From NCBI RefSeq assembly GCF_007829955.1, contig NZ_VIWX01000003.1:310001-374000 (forward strand): 64,000 nucleotides of DNA, in the 5' to 3' direction. Position numbers and translations under genes: made by a program. Shown piece after piece: positions 40,562-48,759 of the stretch. This stretch comes from Saccharopolyspora dendranthemae (GTDB lineage Bacteria; Actinomycetota; Actinomycetes; Mycobacteriales; Pseudonocardiaceae). The first letter of the stretch is position 1. Every line of letters begins with the position of its first letter. The notes beneath the pieces were generated by a model. That model was not told where the DNA came from. It saw only the letters and a program-made list of their open reading frames with translations, and searched no databases.

Positions 40562-41866
40562 TCACAGCGGTTCGGGCGTGACCGGCGGCTTCTCCGCCCG
40601 GGGGATGTCCACCGGCGTCCGGTCCCGCTCGCGCCACCACAGGTAGCCGTTGTAGGCCAGGTAAGCGACGCCGAAGTAGACGTAGGAGTTGCCGACGAAC
40701 TGCTCGAAGAAGCTCCAGGTCAGCTCGAGGCCCTTGCCCTGCGGCATCTTCCAGTGCGGGCCCATCATGAAGAACGAGCCGATCAGCGTCGTCATCAGCA
40801 GCATCGCCCAGTCGCGCCGCACGTAGGCCGCACCGGCCAGCAGCACGAGCCCGGGGATGGCCCAGACCCAGTGGTGCGACCAGGAGATCGGCGAGAGCAG
40901 CAGCCCGAGCACGCCGTTGAGCACCACGGCTGTCGGCAGGTCCCGCTGGCGGATGGCGTTGATCATCCCCAGCACGGCCAGCCCCAGCACGAGCAGCGCG
41001 ATCACGGCCAGCACGAGCGTCAGGTTCGGCGCGCTGAGCTTCGACAGCAGCGACTTCAGCGACTGGTTGCCCGCGTAGGTCGATGCGTCACCGGTGAACT
41101 TCGGCCCGAAGTTGACGTGGCTGTTGGCGAACATCTCCTGGAGCCAGAACCGGCGGGCGTTGTCGAAGGTGATCAGCAACCCGACCAGCGCGGTCGCCAC
41201 GAAGGTCAGCAACGAGACCGCGATGGTCCTGAAGTCCTTGCGCAGCAGCGGGAGGAGCAGGAACACCAGCGGCGTGAGCTTGATGCCCGCGGCGATGCCG
41301 ATCAGCAGCCCGCGCGGGTAGGGCAGCTTCTTGGTGCCCTCCACCCGCCACAGCAGGTCCACCACGACCAGCGCCATCAGCACGATGTTGATCTGCGCGT
41401 AGGTGATGGTCTCCATCACCGGCTCGCTGATCGTGGCGAACGGCAGCACGACGGCGGTCACCAGCAGCACCCTGTCCCGGTGCGCCTGCAGGAACGTCGA
41501 CTCTCGCAGCACCACGTACAGCGTGGTCAGCAGCGCGAGGTGGCTGACCAGCATGATCACCGCGGTGGACAGCACCTTGGGCACCAGCGCCAGCGGCGCG
41601 AACACGATGGCGGCGAACGGCGGGTAGATGAACGGCAGCAGCAGGCCGGACTCGGTGGGCGGCAGGTTGTGGTAGAGGTCGCGGCCCGCCAGCAGCGCCT
41701 GGGCGCCCTGCCGGTAGACCTCTCCGTCGATGTGGTCGTGGGTGTTGACGGTCGAGACCACCACGATGGCGATCAGTTCAGCGATCGCGATGACGGTCAA
41801 CAGCGACCGGTGACCACGCATTCGCTCGGCCAGCGGAACCAGATCCGCGGTTCCGGGCATTGGCAT
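40562..41866 (-). CDS. GT87-type membrane glycosyltransferase
   Basis: A 434-residue polytopic protein with about ten helices, of the GT87/DUF2029 family that includes the mannosyltransferase PimE and arabinofuranosyltransferase-like enzymes using polyprenyl-phosphate sugars. The conserved YPPFAA segment with acidic DGEVYR residues in the first loop and LSPISWSHHWVW are typical. Acceptor unknown; a glycolipid or cell-wall glycan is likely. ATG at 41866 has GAGAGG seven bases upstream. Confidence 0.85.
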   Translation of the reverse strand: MPMPGTADLVPLAERMRGHRSLLTVIAIAELIAIVVVSTVNTHDHIDGEVYRQGAQALLAGRDLYHNLPPTESGLLLPFIYPPFAAIVFAPLALVPKVLSTAVIMLVSHLALLTTLYVVLRESTFLQAHRDRVLLVTAVVLPFATISEPVMETITYAQINIVLMALVVVDLLWRVEGTKKLPYPRGLLIGIAAGIKLTPLVFLLLPLLRKDFRTIAVSLLTFVATALVGLLITFDNARRFWLQEMFANSHVNFGPKFTGDASTYAGNQSLKSLLSKLSAPNLTLVLAVIALLVLGLAVLGMINAIRQRDLPTAVVLNGVLGLLLSPISWSHHWVWAIPGLVLLAGAAYVRRDWAMLLMTTLIGSFFMMGPHWKMPQGKGLELTWSFFEQFVGNSYVYFGVAYLAYNGYLWWRERDRTPVDIPRAEKPPVTPEPL

Positions 41867-42205
41867 GCACCATCCTCTCGGTACCACTGCCGCTCAAGGG
41901 TAGAGATGGCCTCGGCGCAGTCGGACGTGCGGGATCGGGCGGGAACCCGTTCGTCACGCACTCTCTATCGATAGCGGTTCCGAGATGTTTCGCGGGGCTT
42001 TCTCGATCGTGTTTCACCTGCATGAATGATCAAAATCCGGTCTTCGAGGTGACGCGTGGGGAAGGTGGTGCAGAAGCCTTGACGCAGCGTTATAAGCGGA
42101 GCGTGAAACCACCATTACGGGTGGTCGCTTTGCTCTTGAAAAGCTCCTACCAACAAGGGGAGGCTCGGACGGACTGCTCCGTTTGGTGGGGAGGGAGGGG
42201 GCCGA
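41867..42205 (+). other. upstream region of PAS-GGDEF gene, possible structured leader
   Basis: The 339-base divergent interval contains hairpin ACCACC/GGTGGT (42108-42113 and 42120-42125), then AGCTCC and GGAGGCT-like complementary segments, and a TTGACG at 42080. No known riboswitch consensus was recognised. The last part GGGAGGGGG is the ribosome site. Confidence 0.4.
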
Positions 42206-43063
42206 ATGAGTGTCCTTGACGTGGCTGCAGCCCAGCTGGCACCGATGTGGGACGAACTCGTCAGCGGGCTGAACGTCGGGGTGCTGCTGACCGATGAGCG
42301 CGGCCAGGTGCTGGCCACGAACGACGTCGCCGCCGAGCTGATGCAGCTGGACCGCGCCGACCTGCTGACCGGAACCCGTCCCCACGACTGGCAGGTCCGC
42401 GACGACACCGGTTCGCCGATGCCCGACTGGGCAGACCTGGCCGGTCAGGTGCTGCGCGCCGGCTGCCCGCTGTCCATCCCGCTCGTCATCATCAACGGTC
42501 GCACCGAGAGCCGCATCTGGGCCGACTACCACGCCGTGACGGTGCAGGGGCGCAGGCGAGTCCTGGTCCTGCTGCAGTCCGTCGAGACCGACGTCTCGCA
42601 CTCCTCCGGGCTGCTCGACCCGCTGACCGGTCTGCCCGGCCGCGTGCTGCTGCTGGACCGCCTCGAGCAGTCGCTGGTCCGCTCCCGCATGCGCGGGACG
42701 CTCTCGACCCTGGTGCTCATCGACGTCCAGCAGCTGGCCGAGTTCAACGCCACGCACGGCTTCGAGCGCGGCGACGAGATGCTCTCGATGCTGGCCGGTC
42801 GGCTTCGAGAAGGGCTCAGCGACGAGCACACCGTCGCGCGCTACGGCGGGGACGAGTTCGCCGTGGTCGCCGAACACCCCAGCGGAACGGGCGAGCGCAT
42901 CGCCGCCCACGCGCGCGAGGTGGCCGGCTGGCCGATGCGCGTCGGCCGCAAGCGGGTCCGCCCGGGCCTGCGCGTTTCCTGGGTGACCACCGACGGCCTG
43001 GCCTCGGTGCACTCGGTGCTGGCCCGCGCGGAGCAGCAGCTCGCGTCGCGGGTCGGTTCCTAG
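42206..43063 (+). CDS. PAS-GGDEF diguanylate cyclase-like protein
   Basis: A 285-residue soluble protein: N-terminal PAS-like domain (about 12-125, GLNVGVLLTDERGQVLATN) and GGDEF domain (about 135-285, DPLTGLPGR, ARYGGDEFAVV). The GGDEF residues are intact but the domain is short and the usual second half is reduced, so activity is uncertain. No I-site RxxD at the standard place. ATG at 42206 follows a strong purine-rich SD. Confidence 0.88.
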   Translation: MSVLDVAAAQLAPMWDELVSGLNVGVLLTDERGQVLATNDVAAELMQLDRADLLTGTRPHDWQVRDDTGSPMPDWADLAGQVLRAGCPLSIPLVIINGRTESRIWADYHAVTVQGRRRVLVLLQSVETDVSHSSGLLDPLTGLPGRVLLLDRLEQSLVRSRMRGTLSTLVLIDVQQLAEFNATHGFERGDEMLSMLAGRLREGLSDEHTVARYGGDEFAVVAEHPSGTGERIAAHAREVAGWPMRVGRKRVRPGLRVSWVTTDGLASVHSVLARAEQQLASRVGS

Positions 43064-43123
43064 AAGGACCTGGTCGCCGACTAGGAGGGAGGTACTGCGT
43101 GGGTCGAACAACCCCTGCTGAAC

Positions 43124-43161
43124 GAAGCGGGGCACCCACGGTGAGGTGGGTGCCCCGCTTC
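43124..43161. terminator. bidirectional terminator
   Basis: A 16-bp stem (43124-43139 with 43146-43161, loop GGTGAG) between the convergent GGDEF and ino1 genes. Confidence 0.9.
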
Positions 43162-43174
43162 TGCTCGGCGAAGG

Positions 43175-44296
43175 TCAGCTGTCGGTCTCGCCCGCGATGA
43201 AGTCCTCGACGGCCTGGTAGGCGTCGGAGTCGGAGTACTGCTCCGGAGGCGACTTCATGAAGTACGAGGACGCCGACAGGATCGGTCCCCCGACACCGCG
43301 GTCCTTGGCGATCTTGGCGGCGCGGATCGCGTCGATGATGATGCCCGCCGAGTTCGGCGAGTCCCACACCTCGAGCTTGTACTCCAGGTTCAGCGGCACG
43401 TCGCCGAAGGCGCGACCCTCGAGCCGGATGTAGGCCCACTTGCGGTCGTCCAGCCACGGCACGTAGTCCGACGGACCGATGTGCACGTTGCGCTTGCCCA
43501 GGTCGCGGTCGACCTGCGACGTCACCGACTGCGTCTTGGAGGTCTTCTTGGACTCCAGCCGCTCCAGCTCCTTCATGTTCATGAAGTCCATGTTGCCGCC
43601 GACGTTGAGCTGCATCGTGCGGTCCAGGTGCACGCCCCGGTCCTCGAACAGCTTGGCCAGCACGCGGTGCGTGATGGTGGCGCCGACCTGCGACTTGATG
43701 TCGTCGCCGACGATCGGCACGCCGGCCTCGGTGAACTTCGCCGCCCACTCCGGGTCGGAGGCGATGAACACCGGTAGCGCGTTGACGAAGGCCACGCCCG
43801 CGTCGATCGCGCACTGCGCGTAGAACTTGTCGGCGTCCTCGGACCCGACCGGCAGGTAGGACACCAGGACGTCGACCTCGGCGTCGCGCAGCGCCTGGAC
43901 CACGTCGACCGGCTGCTCGTCGGACTCCTCGATGGTCTCCCGGTAGAACCGGCCGAGACCGTCGTGGGTGTGGCCGCGCTGCACGGTGACGCCCAGCGGG
44001 GGGACGTCGGCGATCTTGATGGTGTTGTTCTCGCTGGCGACGATGGCCTCGGAGAGGTCCCGACCCACCTTCTTGGCGTCCACGTCGAACGCGGCGACGA
44101 ACTTCACGTCGCTGACGTGGTAGTCGCCGAAGGCGACGTGCATCAACCCGGGCACCCTGGTGCCCGGATCGGCGTCGGAGTAGTAGTGCACGCCCTGCAC
44201 CAGCGATGCAGCGCAGTTCCCAACGCCGACGATCGCCACTCGCACCGCGCGACCGGGACGATCTCCGCCCATGGCAGGGCCCTCCTTCTTGGTCAT
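43175..44296 (-). CDS. ino1: inositol-3-phosphate synthase
   Basis: A 373-residue NAD-dependent enzyme converting glucose-6-phosphate to 1L-myo-inositol-1-phosphate, the entry to inositol for mycothiol and phosphatidylinositol lipids. The Rossmann motif is VGVGNCAASLVQG; NVGGNMDFMNM and KTSKTQSVTS contain active-site residues. ATG at 44296 overlaps the PadR stop (ATGA), favouring this start over ATG 44272. The PadR-ino1 order equals Rv0047c-Rv0046c. Confidence 0.96.
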   Translation of the reverse strand: MTKKEGPAMGGDRPGRAVRVAIVGVGNCAASLVQGVHYYSDADPGTRVPGLMHVAFGDYHVSDVKFVAAFDVDAKKVGRDLSEAIVASENNTIKIADVPPLGVTVQRGHTHDGLGRFYRETIEESDEQPVDVVQALRDAEVDVLVSYLPVGSEDADKFYAQCAIDAGVAFVNALPVFIASDPEWAAKFTEAGVPIVGDDIKSQVGATITHRVLAKLFEDRGVHLDRTMQLNVGGNMDFMNMKELERLESKKTSKTQSVTSQVDRDLGKRNVHIGPSDYVPWLDDRKWAYIRLEGRAFGDVPLNLEYKLEVWDSPNSAGIIIDAIRAAKIAKDRGVGGPILSASSYFMKSPPEQYSDSDAYQAVEDFIAGETDS

Positions 44297-44916
44297 CTGT
44301 CGTGTCCTTGCGTGATTTGAGCCGGTGGCTGGTGACCCGCATCCGGGTTCCCACCGGCATCGGGTCGCCCGGTCGCCGAGGCAGCTGCCTGCTCGACTCG
44401 TTCGGCCTCGATGATCTCGTCCAGCCAGCGAACCTCGCGTTCGCTGTGGTCCAGCCGGAGCCGGTGCAGTTCCCGCGTGTAGCGGTCCAGGCAGTCCCCG
44501 GAACGGGCCAGCGCGCTGCGCAGACCCTCCTGCCGCTCCTCCACTCGACGGCGCCGGGCCAGCAGGATGCGCATCCGCGCCTCGGCCGGCGTGCGGGAGA
44601 AGAACACCACGTGCACGCCGAAGGCGTTGTCCTCGCAGGCTCGGGGACCGCTGTCGGTGACGAGCTCGTCGAAGCGCTGCTCACCGGCGGTGGTGATGCG
44701 GTACACGCGGCGGGCGCGGCGGCCCCAGGCCTTCGACTCCTCGGTGTCCGATTCCTCCTCGATCAGCCCGGACCGGCACAGCCTGCGCAACGTCGGGTAG
44801 AGCGAACCGCAGGACAGCGCGCGGAACACGCCGAGAGTGTCGTTGAGCTGCTTGCGCAGCTCGTAGCCGTGCATCGAGGTGTTGTGCAGCAGCCCGAGCA
44901 CCGCGAGTTCGAGCAT
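44293..44916 (-). CDS. PadR-family regulator
   Basis: A 207-residue regulator with the PadR winged helix (1-90, LELAVLGLLHNTSMHGYELRKQL; SCGSLYPTLRRL) and a long C-terminal helical dimerisation domain. ATG at 44916 has GGAGG six bases upstream. It is translationally coupled to ino1 and probably controls it. A perfect dyad TATATCG-CGC-CGATATA lies 78 bases upstream. Confidence 0.94.
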   Translation of the reverse strand: MLELAVLGLLHNTSMHGYELRKQLNDTLGVFRALSCGSLYPTLRRLCRSGLIEEESDTEESKAWGRRARRVYRITTAGEQRFDELVTDSGPRACEDNAFGVHVVFFSRTPAEARMRILLARRRRVEERQEGLRSALARSGDCLDRYTRELHRLRLDHSEREVRWLDEIIEAERVEQAAASATGRPDAGGNPDAGHQPPAQITQGHDR

Positions 44917-44993
44917 CTGCACCTCCTACGAGCGTCTAATAGGCGCCGCGAATAATGACGAGTGTCAACGCTGACCCGGGCACCGCGCTGGAG

Positions 44994-45010
44994 TATATCG
45001 CGCCGATATA
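44994..45010. promoter_or_regulatory. TATATCG dyad, probable PadR operator
   Basis: TATATCG (44994-45000) and CGATATA (45004-45010) around CGC. It sits in the divergent interval between padR-ino1 and the DUF5318 gene and is strikingly AT-rich for this DNA. Confidence 0.6.
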
Positions 45011-45117
45011 TCGGGCTTCACCATCGAGCGGTGCCGGGGGTGTTCGGCGTCACCGCACGTGACAGCGGAGATACCCGCCTGCCCTGAACGGCGCATGGAG
45101 CGGACCGAGGCGGCACG

Positions 45118-45123
45118 TACCCT
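45118..45123 (+). promoter_or_regulatory. -10 box of leaderless DUF5318 gene
   Basis: TACCCT followed by six bases and GTG 45130. Confidence 0.5.
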
Positions 45124-45129
45124 GTGGTC

Positions 45130-45534
45130 GTGCGGACCCAAAGGCAAGTGGTCGACTACGCGTTGCAGCGCCGGGCGCTGCTCGCGCAGTTGCACGCTGG
45201 CCGCGTCGGGGTGATGGAGGTCTGCGACGCCGACCCGTACCTTCTTCAGGCGGCGAAGTTCCACGGTGAACCCAGCGACACCACCTGCCCCGTGTGCAGG
45301 AAGGAAGAGCTGACCCAGGTCTCCTGGGTGTTCGGCGACGCTCTCAAGCACGCGTCCGGATCGGCGCGCAAGCCCGAAGAGCTGGACCGGATGGCCAACC
45401 TGTTCGAGGAGTTCAACGTCTACGTCGTTGAGGTGTGCCGCACATGTAACTGGAACCACCTGGTGCTGTCCTACGTGCTCGGGACCGACGGCTTGAACAA
45501 CGGCCGATCCGGGCGCAAGACTGCAGCGGAGTGA
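45130..45534 (+). CDS. DUF5318 zinc-ribbon-like protein (Rv0049 type)
   Basis: A 134-residue cytoplasmic protein with two CxxC pairs, CPVC and CRTC, forming a likely zinc ribbon, and the segments QRQVVDYALQRRALLAQL and WNHLVLSYVLG. Function unknown. It precedes ponA as in mycobacteria. GTG at 45130 is chosen over GTG 45124 because it matches the leaderless spacing and the length of the mycobacterial protein as I remember it. Confidence 0.88.
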   Translation: MRTQRQVVDYALQRRALLAQLHAGRVGVMEVCDADPYLLQAAKFHGEPSDTTCPVCRKEELTQVSWVFGDALKHASGSARKPEELDRMANLFEEFNVYVVEVCRTCNWNHLVLSYVLGTDGLNNGRSGRKTAAE

Positions 45535-45636
45535 GATCGGTCGTGCACCCGGCACGCCCAACCGCGCCGATGCGGCGCACCCCCGACGTGAACGCATCAC
45601 CGGCGTCGCCCCGACGCCTGTCCTGGAGGCCAACTC

Positions 45637-48600
45637 GTGAACGACGAGCGTGACGACCATGGCAAGGGCCGCCACTCCCGGCATCCGAACCCCGACGGTC
45701 GCCCCACGCCACCCCCACCGCAGCACCCGGGCCAGCAGCCGGGCGGTCAGCAAGGACCGCCGCAGCGCCCGGCCGGTGGGCCCCCGCCGCCGAACGGTGG
45801 TCCGGCGTGGCCGGGAGAGCAGCCCGGTGGTCGTCCGGGAGCCGGTGGTCAGCAGCCCCCGCCCCCACCGGGACGTCCCGGTCAGGCAGGCGGGCAGCCG
45901 CCGCAGTGGCCCGGGGCCGAGACCCCGGAGGAGTCGACCGGTGCCTGGACGCCGTCGTTCGACGACGACTCCGCGCCGGGTTCGAGCTCGCTGAGCAGCC
46001 GGTTAAGCGGAGAGGACGACGCGACGAGCTACTCGCCGTCGCCGCCTCCCCCGCCTCCCGGCCGTCCGGGACAGCAGCCCGCCGGGCAGCAGCCTCCGCC
46101 GGGCCGTCCCCCGCAACCGCCGGGCGAAGCGCCGACGCAGAACCTCCCGCAGGCCCCGAGCAGCGGTGACCGGGGAGGTTCCGGTGCGTCCGGAGCCGCC
46201 GCGGCCGGAGCTGCCGGCGCGGCAGGAGCCGCAGGAGCCGCTGCCGCTGGTGGAGCCGCAGCCGCCGGCGGGGCCGGTGCTGGTGCGGCCGGTGCCGCTT
46301 CGGGGAGCCCCGGTTTCTCCCGCGAGCCGAACCTGCTGACGCACTCGGACCAGGCGACGTACAACTACTACGCTGATGATCTTGATGACGACCCGTACGG
46401 CGACGACCAGCTCGGCGACCGCAGCAGCACCGGCGCCGCGGACGTCGGCGGTGCCGGGTACCCGGGCAGAGATGACAGCGAGGATCCGGACGACGAAATG
46501 AGTGCCGCCCAAGCCAAGCGCGCCGTCATGTGGCGGCGGATCCGCCGGACCTGCTACGTGGGTGCGGCAGCGGCAGTGATCATCCCGACGCTGGTGTTCA
46601 TCTACGGCTACCTCTTCTGGGAGGCGCCGGACGAGCAGAAGCTGCTCAACATGAAGCAGCCGATCACCATCACCTACGCGGACGACTCGCCGCTGGCGAC
46701 GGTGAGCTCGGACGGTTCGCGCGAGGTGATCCGCGACCTCAACGACGTGTCCAAGCCGCTGCGCGACGCGACGATCTCCGCCGAGGACGCGAGCTTCTAC
46801 ACCAACCCCGGCTTCGACTTCCAGGGCATCGCCCGGTCGGTGTTCTTCATGTTCACCGGCTCCGGCGTCGGCGGTGGCTCCACCATCACCCAGCAGTTCA
46901 TCAAGCTGGACCTGGAGCTCAACAAGTCGGACCCGACCTACGTCCGCAAGATCAAGGAGATCGTGCTGGCGTTCAAGATCACCAACGAGCGGACGAAGGA
47001 CGACATCCTGCTGTCGTACCTCAACACCGCTTACTACGGCCGAGGCGCCAACGGCATCACCGCGGCGGCCAACGCCTACTTCGGCAAGAAGCCCAGCGAG
47101 ATCACGCCGGCCGAGGCCTCGGTGCTGGCGGGCATGGTGCAGCGCCCGAAGGGCAACGACCCGCGCGAGGACCTGGAGCAGGCCGACACGCGGTTCAACT
47201 ACGTCCTCGACCAGATGGTCAAGAACGGGCTCCTGCCCGCGTCCGAGCGCCAGGGCCTGCAGCTCCCGGAGACCCGGGGTCAGAACGACTGGCGGATCGA
47301 CCGGCGGCTGACACCGGACCAGTTCAAGATCAAGGACCAGGTGCTCCGCGAGCTGGAGGAGACCGGCTACGACGAGGACACGCTGGCCCGCGAGGGTTAC
47401 AAGATCAAGACGACGATCGACCCGCGAGCGCAGAAGGCGGCGGTCGACGCGGCCACCACCCAGGCGGAGAACACGCTGCCGGACAACATCAAGACGTCGC
47501 TGGTGGCGATCGAGCCGAAGACCGGTGAGGTCAAGGCCTACTACGGCGGCGGCGGTGACGTCGGCGGGTACGACTGGGCGGTCGCGCCCACCGAACCCGG
47601 GTCGTCGTTCAAGCCGTTCGCGGTGCTGGCGGGGCTGCACAAGGGCCTGGGCATCGGTGAGTTCTACGACGGCAGCAGCCCGCAGAAGATCGCGGGAACC
47701 GACTTCGCCAACGCCCCGAACGTGGCCTGCGACGTGCCGACCCATTGCGGTGTTCGCGAGGCGATGACGAAGTCGGTGAACACCGTGTTCGTCAACATCG
47801 CGACCCGGACCGGACCACCGGCCATCGCCGAGGCCGCGCACGCCGCCGGCATTCCCGAGGAGTACAAGTCGGGCAAGGGCTCCACCAAGACCTTGCAGAA
47901 CTCCAACGGCGACACCCAGTCCGGTGTCGCGCTGGGCATGTACCCGGTCAAGCCGATCGACATGGCCAACGCGTACGCGACGCTGGCGAACCAGGGGAAG
48001 TCCCACACCCCGCACCTGGTCAGCGAGATCACGCCGCGCGAAGGGCCGCCGGTCAAGGTCCACAACGAGCCGGTCAAGACGCTCTACGACGAGTCGGAGT
48101 CGGAAGCCGCGAAGCTGGCCTACAACACCATCGCGTCGATGTTCGAGGTCGCCGACCACGCCAAGCGCGGCCTGGACGGCAACCGGCCGGTGATGTCCAA
48201 GACCGGTACGCACCAGTACCTGGACACCAAGGACAACGCCACCGCGTGGATGATCGGTGCCACGCCGCAGCTGTCCGCGTCGGTGTCGATGCTGGCCAGC
48301 GAGAACGGCCGCAACGTCCCGCTGGAGGACAACTCGGGCACCAGCTTCTACGGCGGCAAGTACCCGGCGATGGTGTGGCAGCAGTTCATGAACAACTACC
48401 ACAAGGGCCTCAAGGTCGAGCAGTTCAAGAAGGCCGACACCATCGGTCAGTTCCAGGACATCCCGCTGCCGCCGCCTCCGACATCGTCGGAGCCGCCGTC
48501 CTCGTCGGAACCGCCGCCCACGATGCCGAGCGATTCGCAGGACCAGGACCCGACCACCAGCAAGACCAAGCCCGGTGACGACGAAGGCTGCGGTGGCTTC

Positions 48601-48681
48601 TTCGAGCCGCCGTGCCCGTCGGACACGAGCAGTCCCGACGAGCCCGGTGACGTCGCACCGACGCGTCGGTTCGGCGAGTAG
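45637..48681 (+). CDS. ponA: class A penicillin-binding protein (PonA type)
   Basis: A 1014-residue bifunctional peptidoglycan synthase. A Pro/Gly/Gln-rich cytoplasmic tail of about 300 residues includes an Ala/Gly run (about 188-226); one membrane helix lies at about 307-328. The GT51 glycosyltransferase has catalytic E383 in AEDASFY and GGSTITQQ. The transpeptidase has S656-S-F-K659, S713-V-N715 and K855-T-G. A Pro/Ser-rich C-terminal tail with two Cys follows. GTG at 45637 follows CTGGAGG. It polymerises and crosslinks lipid II at the outer membrane face. Position matches ponA1. Confidence 0.97.
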   Translation: MNDERDDHGKGRHSRHPNPDGRPTPPPPQHPGQQPGGQQGPPQRPAGGPPPPNGGPAWPGEQPGGRPGAGGQQPPPPPGRPGQAGGQPPQWPGAETPEESTGAWTPSFDDDSAPGSSSLSSRLSGEDDATSYSPSPPPPPPGRPGQQPAGQQPPPGRPPQPPGEAPTQNLPQAPSSGDRGGSGASGAAAAGAAGAAGAAGAAAAGGAAAAGGAGAGAAGAASGSPGFSREPNLLTHSDQATYNYYADDLDDDPYGDDQLGDRSSTGAADVGGAGYPGRDDSEDPDDEMSAAQAKRAVMWRRIRRTCYVGAAAAVIIPTLVFIYGYLFWEAPDEQKLLNMKQPITITYADDSPLATVSSDGSREVIRDLNDVSKPLRDATISAEDASFYTNPGFDFQGIARSVFFMFTGSGVGGGSTITQQFIKLDLELNKSDPTYVRKIKEIVLAFKITNERTKDDILLSYLNTAYYGRGANGITAAANAYFGKKPSEITPAEASVLAGMVQRPKGNDPREDLEQADTRFNYVLDQMVKNGLLPASERQGLQLPETRGQNDWRIDRRLTPDQFKIKDQVLRELEETGYDEDTLAREGYKIKTTIDPRAQKAAVDAATTQAENTLPDNIKTSLVAIEPKTGEVKAYYGGGGDVGGYDWAVAPTEPGSSFKPFAVLAGLHKGLGIGEFYDGSSPQKIAGTDFANAPNVACDVPTHCGVREAMTKSVNTVFVNIATRTGPPAIAEAAHAAGIPEEYKSGKGSTKTLQNSNGDTQSGVALGMYPVKPIDMANAYATLANQGKSHTPHLVSEITPREGPPVKVHNEPVKTLYDESESEAAKLAYNTIASMFEVADHAKRGLDGNRPVMSKTGTHQYLDTKDNATAWMIGATPQLSASVSMLASENGRNVPLEDNSGTSFYGGKYPAMVWQQFMNNYHKGLKVEQFKKADTIGQFQDIPLPPPPTSSEPPSSSEPPPTMPSDSQDQDPTTSKTKPGDDEGCGGFFEPPCPSDTSSPDEPGDVAPTRRFGE

Positions 48682-48697
48682 CCGGAGCTGATCCGAG

Positions 48698-48737
48698 AGG
48701 GGCATCCGCCGACCCGGCGGGTGCCCCTCCGGCTTTT
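48698..48737 (+). terminator. intrinsic terminator of ponA
   Basis: Stem 48698-48710 with 48716-48728 (13 pairs, one G-U), extended by GCCGGAG/CTCCGGC outside, followed by TTTT at 48734-48737. Confidence 0.9.
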
Positions 48738-48747
48738 CCGGGCCAAG

Positions 48748-48753
48748 TAGCAT
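48748..48753 (+). promoter_or_regulatory. -10 box of leaderless GT87 gene
   Basis: TAGCAT, six bases (CCGGGC), then GTG 48760. The six-base spacer is identical to that of the clamp gene at 25109. Confidence 0.55.
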
Positions 48754-48759
48754 CCGGGC

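Noticed and set aside
41990..42205. Cyclic di-GMP (GEMM) riboswitch before the PAS-GGDEF gene
   Set aside because: Conserved GEMM bases are not present; only generic hairpins are seen.
46003..48753. 916-residue open frame antisense to ponA
   Set aside because: Shadow of the penicillin-binding protein gene; it would run through the ponA terminator and has no recognisable domain.
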